From positions 1 to 61,755 of the forward strand of contig NZ_AEWF01000011.1 in assembly GCF_000190415.1 (NCBI RefSeq): 61,755 nucleotides of DNA. Reading direction: 5' to 3'. Below the pieces are notes generated by a model. It searched no databases. It worked only from the letters and a program-made list of their open reading frames with translations, and was not told the origin of the DNA. The stretch's first letter is position 1; the number at the start of each line of letters is the position of its first letter. Both the position numbers and the translations under genes were made by a program. Shown here in pieces: positions 26,218 through 34,500 of the stretch. The stretch comes from Candidatus Odyssella thessalonicensis L13. GTDB lineage: Bacteria > Pseudomonadota > Alphaproteobacteria > Paracaedibacterales > Paracaedibacteraceae.

Positions 26218-26496
26218 GCCTTAGTTAATCACTATATACAAGTTAAATAAAAGAAAAGATATATAGCGCCTAAATATAATCTAGAAACTAATAATTTCAG
26301 AACAAGAGTTCTTTTAATAGAGATTATAAAAGGGTAAAGTTTTATTCTACTCCTACCGGGATTCCAAGGTTAGTGGTTTCTCTAGTGCGGGGCAAGAACT
26401 TCCTTTTACTCCAGCCGTAATTACTCGCGGCTGAGAAAAAAGAGTGCTACTTTAATGGACCCTATGATGAAATAACCCATAAGTAGGAAAATTAAA
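26218..26496 (+). other. Remnant of a displaced toxin tail
   Basis: No gene, but bases 26466-26485 match the last codons and stop of the arm B toxin (DGEITHK-stop) followed by the same GTAGGAAAATTAAA leader. This leaves the end of a second toxin gene stranded in front of its own immunity gene. The remainder of this gap is AT-rich with no clear content. Confidence 0.55.
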
Positions 26497-26751
26497 TTGA
26501 AAACACTATTGAGAATTTTTTTTGAGCCAAATAAAACTTCTGAGTTGCAGGATACAGCTTACCAGATTACTAAAGAAGTAGCTAACGTATGTCCTAATAT
26601 AAAACAAGAGCTTTTGCGCGCATGTTGGAAGATTCAGGGTTCATATGAGCTACTTTTAACCTGCGGGTGTCCCGTTTCCGAATGTGCTATTAAGATTAAG
26701 GAGAATATATTTCCCAAAACTGTTAAAGAGTATGCCTCTGAATATATTTGA
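26497..26751 (+). pseudogene. Truncated second immunity gene (homologue of 31228-31557)
   Basis: Starts at TTG, with GTAGGAAA upstream, as in the arm B copy. The 84 residues match the first 84 of that 109-aa protein (MKTLLRIFFEPNKTSEL and LLTCGCPVSECAIKIKENIF). The frame is cut by the transposon end: the TGA stop is created at 26749-26751 by the inverted repeat. The lost 25 residues do not appear on the far side of the transposon. Confidence 0.75.
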
Positions 26752-26771
26752 GACCATCCCAAAGTTGGGGG

Positions 26772-28157
26772 TCATGCCGCTAAAGGTTGAGGAATATTAT
26801 GGGCATCATCCATTTTTGGGTACCATTGTTTAAAGGATTTTATTAAGTCACCATTTAGGGTCTTCGAACGGACTTGAAGCAGTAGATGAGCTCCTTTCTG
26901 TGTCCATCTCATTTGTTGGCTTTTAGCCATCCTCTTGCTAATCAGCTCATTGACTGCTGATTCAGCGCAAGCTGAGGAGACTGATTCACCGTAACGATAA
27001 CGTTCCCCATAATTGGGAATGAAGTGACTATTTGATTGAATATACTGATAAAACTCACTGACAACCCGCCAAAGCTTATATTTTTTGTGTGCTTTATTTT
27101 CGGAATATAAGTCTAAATCCATTATTAAAGATTCCAAGATATCCAAGGACTGATAGATATTCCCATGCCAAAGAAACCACTTTGTCCTTAATAGCTGTTT
27201 TTCAAAGTTCGCATAGTCTTTGCCCATAGCTCCCTTTGAAATTTGTTTTATAACAGTCATCCGCATGGTCACATGAAACCAATCTAAAATATGCTCTGAT
27301 CGAGGACTTAGATAAAGAGGTAGACCTCGCACTGTATCGCCACCATCAGTTAGGAAAGTAATATCTTGATTCAATTGTAATCCTTGTTTTTCAAGCATTT
27401 CATACAACCGACGTTTTGGCTTTTGATCATAATTAACAACATAACCAAACCTTCTTGGTTGATGACCTTCTTGCAAGCTTTTACCAACAATAACCTCAAA
27501 CCACCCAGCCTTACGGTTATTTCCTTTCCTTGCATGTACGTACCCTCCATCAAGGCTAACGGTAATAGGGGTATCTGGCCGGGGCAGTTGATTCCAATCC
27601 CGCTGGCATCCCTTAATGAACATAGCTTTTTCTTCGCCTAATTCTTGTTCTAAGCGGTTGGCTACTTTGGAGGTAATGCGGTATACCGAAGAAGGATAAA
27701 TTTCCACAGGGAATACCTCTTTTAGAAGCTTAGCAGCCAATCCATACGACATCAATGACGCCCATTTTGACTCCAAATAACTTAGTTCAGGTGACACGTG
27801 TTCTGTTAAGAGCTGAACCAAAGGGCTAAAGGTTGAGGATTGCTGAGATTGGCATCGGCAAGAAAAAAGCCTCGGGCTTCTTAGACAAATCTTACCAAAA
27901 AGAGTCCTATAAACTAAAGGATGGTACCCCTTAATAGAGAGGGTTGAACCGCAACATAGGCAAAAACGGTTATGAGAAACAAAGTCTGTTATTTGATGAC
28001 CTATCATCTTTTTCTGAATTTCAGAGGTAATCGTCTTAGCCTCTTGTAGAGTTAATCCTAAAGTTTCAGCTGTTAATTCTTCTCTCTCAATGCAGGCTAT
28101 AACTTCTGTTGAGCTTTGGTCTTCACTATCAATGATAAATTGGATTTTAATCTTCAT
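26772..28157 (-). CDS. tnpA: ISKra4 family transposase, 461 aa
   Basis: The N-terminal third has a Cys-rich zinc-binding part (NRFCLCCGSTLSIKGYHPLVYRTLFGKICLRSPRLFSCRC). The catalytic core shows VSLDGGYVHARKG (first Asp), FLTDGGDTVRGLP (second Asp) and LDWFHVTMRM, and a Glu-bearing ESAVNELISKRMAKSQQMRW region follows, a pattern shared by ISKra4 and IS66-like DDE transposases. Full length, with no frame break. The start codon overlaps the stop of the upstream ORF by 11 nt, with GGAGGAG inside that ORF, so it is translationally coupled. It ends 22 nt from the left inverted repeat end. Confidence 0.85.
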   Translation of the reverse strand: MKIKIQFIIDSEDQSSTEVIACIEREELTAETLGLTLQEAKTITSEIQKKMIGHQITDFVSHNRFCLCCGSTLSIKGYHPLVYRTLFGKICLRSPRLFSCRCQSQQSSTFSPLVQLLTEHVSPELSYLESKWASLMSYGLAAKLLKEVFPVEIYPSSVYRITSKVANRLEQELGEEKAMFIKGCQRDWNQLPRPDTPITVSLDGGYVHARKGNNRKAGWFEVIVGKSLQEGHQPRRFGYVVNYDQKPKRRLYEMLEKQGLQLNQDITFLTDGGDTVRGLPLYLSPRSEHILDWFHVTMRMTVIKQISKGAMGKDYANFEKQLLRTKWFLWHGNIYQSLDILESLIMDLDLYSENKAHKKYKLWRVVSEFYQYIQSNSHFIPNYGERYRYGESVSSACAESAVNELISKRMAKSQQMRWTQKGAHLLLQVRSKTLNGDLIKSFKQWYPKMDDAHNIPQPLAA

Positions 28158-28809
28158 CTTGAATCTCCTCCAGTGTTAATTGATTATTGCTTGGGTTGTT
28201 GAAATAACGCTGTAGTTGTCGATTAATTTTTTTACGGTCAAATTTGTGGCGGCTTGCCCAGTATTGAAGATTTTCCAAGGTTTCTTTAAAAGAAGCAGGA
28301 TCTCTTTCAGCTTCATACTCTTCTAATGCCTCTAAGATTTCTTCTTCAATTCTCCAGACAGAATAATAGTCTATCAATTCCATGAAAGCCTTAGGGCCCC
28401 CGCAGTCTTCAGGAGGGCTAACGTAATTGCCAGCAATGCAAAGTGGATATGTTTTTTTAGAATCAAGTAATAGCTTCTTTTCAAGGCGAATTTCATGTTC
28501 CCAAGGAGCGAAGAAATTATATTTATAGATAAATTTTTCGTTAACTCGAAATTGGAAATGTTGTAAATAAACTTCTCTGGCTTTATCAGGGAAAATGATT
28601 CCTCCGTCATAAGAAAGACCATATTGTTTTCCCCAAATATCAAATTGATGAAGATGTGTATCGCTCCACCCCATAGTAATTTGGATAGCATAATGAAGAT
28701 CTGCAAGGCTACTATTGCTCTTCACTAGAATTCGTCTCCAAATCATAGGGCTAATCCCTTTAAGAAAAAATTTAAACTGATAAACCTCTATAGGGGACTG
28801 TGGGGTCAT
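28147..28809 (-). CDS. Plasmid pRiA4b ORF-3-like protein
   Basis: VYQFKFFLKGISPMIWRRILVKSNSSLADLHYAIQITMGWSDTHLHQFDIWG is the characteristic opening of the PRiA4_ORF3 family, and the Cys/Gly-rich CGGPKAFMELID part follows near residue 145. The family is common on mobile elements, function unknown. It precedes and overlaps the transposase, so both are likely made from one transcript within the transposon. About 158 bp separate it from the divergent resolvase gene; the resolution site probably lies there. Confidence 0.85.
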   Translation of the reverse strand: MTPQSPIEVYQFKFFLKGISPMIWRRILVKSNSSLADLHYAIQITMGWSDTHLHQFDIWGKQYGLSYDGGIIFPDKAREVYLQHFQFRVNEKFIYKYNFFAPWEHEIRLEKKLLLDSKKTYPLCIAGNYVSPPEDCGGPKAFMELIDYYSVWRIEEEILEALEEYEAERDPASFKETLENLQYWASRHKFDRKKINRQLQRYFNNPSNNQLTLEEIQDED

Positions 28810-28966
28810 TGATGAGAGTTCCTTTTTAAGTTCGCAAAAATTGTAACTTTTGCAATAACAGGATGGAGTTAGGAAAGTACTGATCCTTTCTCATTGCAAA
28901 AACCATATGCAGAAGTAAAATATTTTGCTATATGTTTTGCAAAGAAAATTTCTCCTAGAGGGCTTT

Positions 28967-29515
28967 ATGAAAATTGGATATGCACGGGTTTCTACTGACG
29001 ACCAAGATTTAACCTTTCAGCTCCAGGTGTTAAAGGAAGCAGGGTGTAAAAAAATTTACCAGGAAAAAGTTTCAGGAGCTCATATGAAAAGACCTGAGCT
29101 AGAAAAAATGCTGGAGCAATTACGGGAAAATGACACTATTATTGTATGGCGCTTGGATCGATTAGCTCGCTCTACAAGAAATCTACTTGAAATAACTGAC
29201 AAACTCCATCACGTAGGGGCTCATTTTCGCTCACTGTGTGAACCATGGGCTGATACAACATCTCATGCCGGTCGTATGGTGATGACGGTATTTACAGGCA
29301 TTGCTGAATTTGAAAGGGAATTAATTAAAGAGCGGACGAGTACTGGTCGCTCTTTAGCGAAAAAAAGAGGTGTTAAGTTCGGGCGTCCCTCTAAGCTCAA
29401 CTCAGAACAAAAGAGCCTGATGAAACGTCTACTCTCGGAAGGTGAGTCCATTAAGAGTATAGCTAAAACTTTGAATACCCACCCATCAACTATATATCGA
29501 AACCTGGAAACTTAA
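28967..29515 (+). CDS. tnpR: Serine resolvase (Tn3/Hin family)
   Basis: Complete 182-aa serine recombinase. MKIGYARVSTDDQD carries the catalytic Ser10; IIVWRLDRLARSTRNL and MVMTVFTGIAEFERELIKERTSTG give the catalytic-domain and E-helix motifs; KKRGVKFGRPSKL leads to the HTH (ESIKSIAKTLNTHPSTIYRNL). The start at 28967 has AGAGGG upstream; a longer frame from 28925 lacks such a site. It would resolve transposition cointegrates at a site in the adjacent divergent region. A near-identical C-terminal fragment lies at 45499-45681. Confidence 0.9.
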   Translation: MKIGYARVSTDDQDLTFQLQVLKEAGCKKIYQEKVSGAHMKRPELEKMLEQLRENDTIIVWRLDRLARSTRNLLEITDKLHHVGAHFRSLCEPWADTTSHAGRMVMTVFTGIAEFERELIKERTSTGRSLAKKRGVKFGRPSKLNSEQKSLMKRLLSEGESIKSIAKTLNTHPSTIYRNLET

Positions 29516-29551
29516 CAAAATCAATGTGACCCCCAACTTTGGGATGGTCTC

Positions 29552-30144
29552 CTATCTACCAAGCTGTAGAAGCGGAGGGATTTACCGTTGTCAATAAAAC
29601 TCCTGCCTTATCAAAGACAGAAAATATAACAGTATCCGTGCAAGAGCTGCCTTCAGCCAATCAAGCTGTAGAAACACCCTCAGCTTCAAGCGGCATAATT
29701 TCCGCGATTAAATTTGGCGCTGTCGGGGCAGGCTTGGCTGTGACCTATATGTATGGTCCTGCTGCCCTTTTATGGGGAACCTACTATGGAGCCTCTTATG
29801 CCTTAAATATGATGGGCATAAGTGGGATCACGGGTATTGCTGCCGCCACAAAACTGGGCATGATGGCCTCTCAATCTCCTGCAGCGCAACTGGCTTTAAC
29901 AGCAACAGGGGGCTATATTGCTCAGTACGGAGCAGAAGCCGTGCTTAAGGCTGGTGAACTGTCTTTATCTATGAGTAAATATGTGGCAAGCAAGTCGTGG
30001 TCTTTTGGCCAAACAGCCTACACTTACTTATGGGGGAGTTCTTCAGTAAAAAGTGCTGTACCTGAAGAGGCAGTTGAGGCTAAGCGTAATCGTCATCTCA
30101 GTGCGATAGCTAAACGCTTGAGCCCAGCCGCAGCTGCTGCATAA
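29552..30144 (+). pseudogene. ORF lacking its 5' end, cut by the transposon
   Basis: The open frame enters from inside the right inverted repeat (29539), so its true start is lost. About 197 residues remain. Central hydrophobic stretches (SAIKFGAVGAGLAVTYMYGPAALLWGTYYGASYALNMMGI and GMMASQSPAAQLALTATGGY) suggest one or two membrane-associated helices. The C-terminus is Ala-rich and basic. Not recognised. It might be the tail of a larger secreted or membrane protein. A hairpin follows at 30159. Confidence 0.5.
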
Positions 30145-30158
30145 TGATTAAATTCCAG

Positions 30159-30180
30159 AGAAGTTCACTTTAGAACTTCT
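30159..30180 (+). terminator. Hairpin after the truncated ORF
   Basis: Eight-base arms AGAAGTTC and GAACTTCT around a 6-nt loop, 15 nt after the stop codon at 30144. Only a short T stretch follows. Confidence 0.45.
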
Positions 30181-30398
30181 TTGGAAACACATTTGCAAGA
30201 GTAATCAATAAAGATCACTACTTTCACTATTTATAACAAGCCTATCTTAATGAATTGAAATTGAGAGCTATTGCTGAGGTTAAAAGGCCTCAATTAAGGT
30301 GAAATTTATATTTTCAGGACGAGATAATATAAGAAAACAGATGGTTGCAAGGCTGGACTACCAAAATCTGCTCAAGATTGAACCTAATAATCAGACCA

Positions 30399-30479
30399 AG
30401 AAAATTGAGGAGATGAAATAGTGTTGTTGCTTGGTTTCCTGAGGTCAGTCAGGAGGTTTCATCTCCCCGTGATAACCTT
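30399..30479 (-). ncRNA. Repeated folded RNA-like element, copy 2
   Basis: Read on the minus strand, this is the same 81 nt as at 5852-5932 with two or three differences. One of them extends the closing stem (GGAGATGAAA with TTTCATCTCC, 10 bp), while the inner TCCTGA-TCAGGA hairpin is unchanged. A possible promoter lies upstream on this strand (TTGTCT, then TATATG after 17 nt). Flanks are unlike those of copy 1. Confidence 0.5.
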
Positions 30480-30813
30480 ATAATAAAGTCATCCTTTACA
30501 CATATATCTAAGTTATATTGATAAGACAAGAAATACTCAGTATATGAGCAATTATTTCCGTCAGCATTTTATGTATAAAATTACTAAAATTCAATAAAAC
30601 CATCAATTATATTCTAAACCTCACTCTTTTACCCTACCCTCTAAGTGTGTTCTCATTATCTCTCTCACGTTCCTTTCCTATAAATCCCAGGAGTTTTTTT
30701 AGGAAAGCAAAAATACGTTTAATCAAATTAACAAGTAACCGTCCTCTCACTTTAAAAGAAGACATTTTGGAATCGCTCAGTGTATCAATTTTTTTTTGGT
30801 GCTCTGTATCATT

Positions 30814-31128
30814 TTATTTCTGGTGGTGACAACCGGCATCGACCCAGCCTTGAACAGGATCGGTCGTCTCGCAGTGGCTGGTGCTGCTGCCGGAAACTCT
30901 TTCCTTTGCTTTATCGGTGCCGGGATTATAGACGCCGGGAATGGCTGTGTCGGCGGCTGCTAAATTATAGGTATGGCGCTGCAACCAAGCTTGACCTTGC
31001 GGGGAACGAGATGATTCATAAGCTTGCTTAAGATCTTCACATTCGGCAGCAGCTTGCCTTTCTTTGGCTCGTTCACGGTCTTGATACCATTCATCCGCTT
31101 CTTGAGCAAATACTTTGCTCCTCCTCTC
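30814..31128 (-). pseudogene. Orphan toxin-stem fragment
   Basis: The minus frame is open for 105 codons but has no proper start. It reads EWYQDRERAKERQAAAECEDLKQAY, then LAAADTAIPGVYNPGTDKAKERVSG and TTDPVQGWVDAG. This matches the linker just before the toxin tip in both full-length toxin genes, then departs after VDAG into CHHQK-stop. It is therefore a leftover linker from an earlier cassette exchange. Noncoding DNA lies between it and the RNA element. Confidence 0.75.
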
Positions 31129-31227
31129 TTAGACTGAAGAGCTAGAACTTAAAATTGAATTTGCATAGATAAATGCATAACTAAGCACTAATATTATATT
31201 AGTTTGCTTTTGCCTTTATGAAATAAG

Positions 31228-31557
31228 TTATGGTACTACCTCAAGATGTGCCCAAAGCACCTCAGAAGTAATAAATGCTTCTTCTGGGTGTATATTCTTA
31301 TCCCAAATATATTCAGAGGCATACTCTTTAACAGTTTTGGGAAATATATTTTCCTTAATCTTAATAGCACATTCTGAAACGGGACACCCACAGGTTAAAA
31401 GTAGCTCAAATGAACCCTGAATCTTCCAATAGGGGCGTAAAAACTCTTGCTTTATATTAGGGCATACGTTAGCTACTTCCTTAGTAATCTGGGAAGCTGT
31501 ATCCTGCAACTCAGAAGTTTTATTTGGCTCAAAAAAAATTCTCAATAGTGTTTTCAA
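31228..31557 (-). CDS. Candidate immunity protein of a new family, 109 aa
   Basis: Starts at TTG, 10 nt after the arm B toxin stop (31568), with TAGGAAA upstream. Small and soluble, with a paired CGCPVSEC motif and two helices; I do not recognise the family. Its position immediately behind a type-17 toxin, and the presence of a truncated copy behind the arm A toxin's tail remnant, argue that it is an immunity protein for this toxin tip. Arm A uses Imm31 in the same slot. It is about 90 percent identical to the arm A fragment where they overlap. Confidence 0.65.
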   Translation of the reverse strand: MKTLLRIFFEPNKTSELQDTASQITKEVANVCPNIKQEFLRPYWKIQGSFELLLTCGCPVSECAIKIKENIFPKTVKEYASEYIWDKNIHPEEAFITSEVLWAHLEVVP

Positions 31558-31567
31558 TTTAGTTTTC

Positions 31568-34500
31568 CTACTTATGGGTTATTTCACCATCCAGAGATAC
31601 ATTAACATGGCTTCCATCTCTTGAAGCCCAACCTATTTTATTTTTACCTTGGCGAGATAACTGAACATCCCATTCAAATTCTTGTCCTTGAGTCCTTGAG
31701 GGACCTTTTGTCCACTCATTACCAAAGCGATCCAAATAACCATAGTTATTACCTCTCTTTAAAGTAGTACTAGGATTATATTCTTTCGGAGGAATAAAGC
31801 GTATTTTTCCCTGGGTAGGCAACTGAGCTTCTTTTAATCTAGATTTTATGGAGTGTTTTTGATCCCTTGTCAATATCTGTATCTGCGGACCATCATAAAT
31901 CTCGAAGCCTGGTAGGGTGGTATCGATGCCCAGAGATGCTGGATCGAAGCCTTCGATGTCTGGTCTTGCAGGTTCCGGCATGGGCGTCGACAGTATTTGC
32001 ACCTTTGCGGGCTCAGTGGTGAAACCGGCATCGACCCAGCCTTGAACAGGATCGGTGGTCTCGCAGTGGCTGGTGCTGCTGCCGGAAACTCTTTCCTTTC
32101 CTTTATCCGTGCTGGGATTATAGACGCCGGGAATGGCTGTGTCCGCGGCTGCTAAATTATAGGTATGGCGCTGCAACCAAGCTTGACCTTGCTGGGAACG
32201 GGAGGATTCATAAGCTTGCTTAAAATCTTCACGTTCAGCGGCGGCTTGACTTTCTCTAGCCTGTTCCCGGTCTTGATACCATTCATAACCTTTATAGGCT
32301 CCATACGTTAGACCTAGTGCAACTGCTACCCTTAGCGCTGTACTAGGATTCAAAGGAACTTTACCGAACCCCGCTGCCGCTAGCTCAAACATTGCGGGGG
32401 CTCCGCCGGCGGTTGCGGCGGCAAAGCGCGGCATAGGTCCTTGCATTATATGGCCTGCCGTCGTTGCGGTTGCGGCAAGACTGGCCATCATCACCGAGGG
32501 GCCGGTTGAGCTTGAACTAGAGGCTGCATAGCCAGAAACTTGCGCTAGATCAGGGGCGGTGTGGCTCGCCAACGCTTGCTTAGCCCGCTCAATGATATCA
32601 AAGCGTCGCTCAGTGGGTTTAACCATTAAATAAGGTTGCTGCGCTAGCTGCTGGAAGGTCGTGTGAGCCGTATAATGCTCGACCAGGAGCTGACGGGTCT
32701 TGTCGCTCATGACATTGCGGGCTTTAATATTGGCGATGCGCTGGTCACGGGTAGCAGCATCAAAAAAGAGTCCCGAGACATCTTCAGCTGTTGAGGCTGT
32801 ATCTCCCGTACCAGGACGATACTGTCCTTTTTGCAAGAGCTGATTCTCTTCTCTTAAATCATCCCACTGGTCTAAGATGGCTTCCAGCTCAGCTTCGCTG
32901 CGAACACAGGTTTCATCAGCCGCTTTTGCTTGATCTTCCTGCTGAGAAAAATCATCAATAGCAGTATCAGAGATTATACTGAAAGCACCAAAGACCCGCC
33001 CTGTATTATTCTCCATCGCCTTAAGGGCGGCAGATTGGGCGGCTTCGACATTAAGACCCAGAGTATTGGCAGCACCAACAGCTGCGAGCTGACCATAAGC
33101 TTTGATCTTCTCCATTTGCTGGTCTTTGAGAATACTATACCGTTCCTTATAAGCTTGGCTATCCGGGGTCAGACCTTCTGCTTCCAGCTGGCTTTCAGCC
33201 GTAGCCGCGCCAATGGCACCACCGAGCGCAGCCTCAGACAACTCATGGCCTTTCTTACCATGCAAGGCAGCACTGGTGCCTTCGCGCAGGCCTCCGATCA
33301 GAAAATGCTCTACCTTGTGGAGGACTTTTTGCATAAAAGTATCATTAACACCAATCTGGCCGCTGCGGCGCTCTCCCGTGTCATTGGTCATGCTGCCAAA
33401 GACAGTATCAACCCCAAAGCTAATGGCCGCATTTTTAAGAGCTTCATCGGCTTTGCCATGAACAGCTGTTTGAGCGGCAAAGTTAGCGGCAAACTTAAGG
33501 CCATTACCTTTGACCTGCTCCATAAAGCCATTCATCTGGGTAGTTTCAATCTTAAAATATTGGCTCATCCCTTGGGTAAGGCCGGCGGAAATAGCATCGA
33601 CCGCCATAGACCTAAAATTCTGTGGGGTGGCATAGCTTTCTATCACCCGATCCATACGGCCACGTTGGCCGACAGCACCAATAGCAAAGTGTTGAATGGT
33701 GGCAGTTTTGATAGCCTCAAAAGCAGCTGACATCGCCGCATTAGCCGCAACAGTGAAACTGCTTGCAGCCGCTCCCGCCCCAGCGGCAGCACCCGCGGTC
33801 GTCGCCGTCACACTGGCCGCTCCAACCGTGGCAGCCCCTGCACTTGCACCAGCCGCGGCTCCGCCTGCTGCAGCTCCGGCAGCCGCCCCTCCGGCGGCAG
33901 CTCCGCTCGCCGTTCCAGCACCGGTCACAGCCGGGGTGCCAGTCCCCCAGGTCAAAATCGTAATCACGATCACCGCCGCAATCTTGGCTGCCGTGGTCAT
34001 CCCTTGAGCCGCAACCCGGCCGCTGTGATGCTTTTCAATCACATCTTCCCAGATGACATCATCGCGCAACTTCAGCTCCTCGAGCCATTCATAGCCAGGA
34101 CCAGTAAACTTCTTAGAGTAAACCTCGGTGCGCTCGTTCTCACCCTTCACATGTTTATGCTCTTCTTGAACCCGAGGCGCGACAATGCCTTTAGGGGCCT
34201 TGAGGATAACCTTACTGCCGGTGCCCGGGCTAAAGCGGCTGACATTGGCTTCCTGATCATGCTCCCACGTCGACGATCGCGATTGCCAATGGTCATCTTT
34301 GGAACGTTTTTGGGTCTGGTTCCAAGACTCAGAAATGACAGCCGGTACCTTAATTTGACCGGTTTCACTTTCAACCTCAATGTTGGCGCCAGCTGTGTAA
34401 TCTACAGCGTGCAAGCTGACGTCAGCCTTCGCTTTCTCGCGGATAAGGCCGCGCGCATCTTGGCGGTGGCGCTGCAGCTGGGTATAGCCTGACTCATTCC

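Larger units (their letters stand above)
26750..29551. mobile_element. ISKra4-like transposon with resolvase
   Basis: Flanked by perfect 25-bp inverted repeats starting GAGACCATCCCAAAGTTGGG at 26750-26774 and ending in the reverse complement at 29527-29551; total 2802 bp. It carries the transposase (minus), a PRiA4 ORF3-like gene (minus) and a resolvase (plus). No matching target duplication is seen. The left flank is cut immunity gene and the right flank is a different truncated ORF, so a deletion or fusion has occurred at this site. A third copy of the end, with part of the resolvase, lies at 45499-45681. Confidence 0.85.

Noticed and set aside
32930-33730. 266-aa plus-strand frame opposite the arm B toxin
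   Set aside because: Antisense shadow of a strongly conserved coding region; the matching frame in arm A is shorter and broken.
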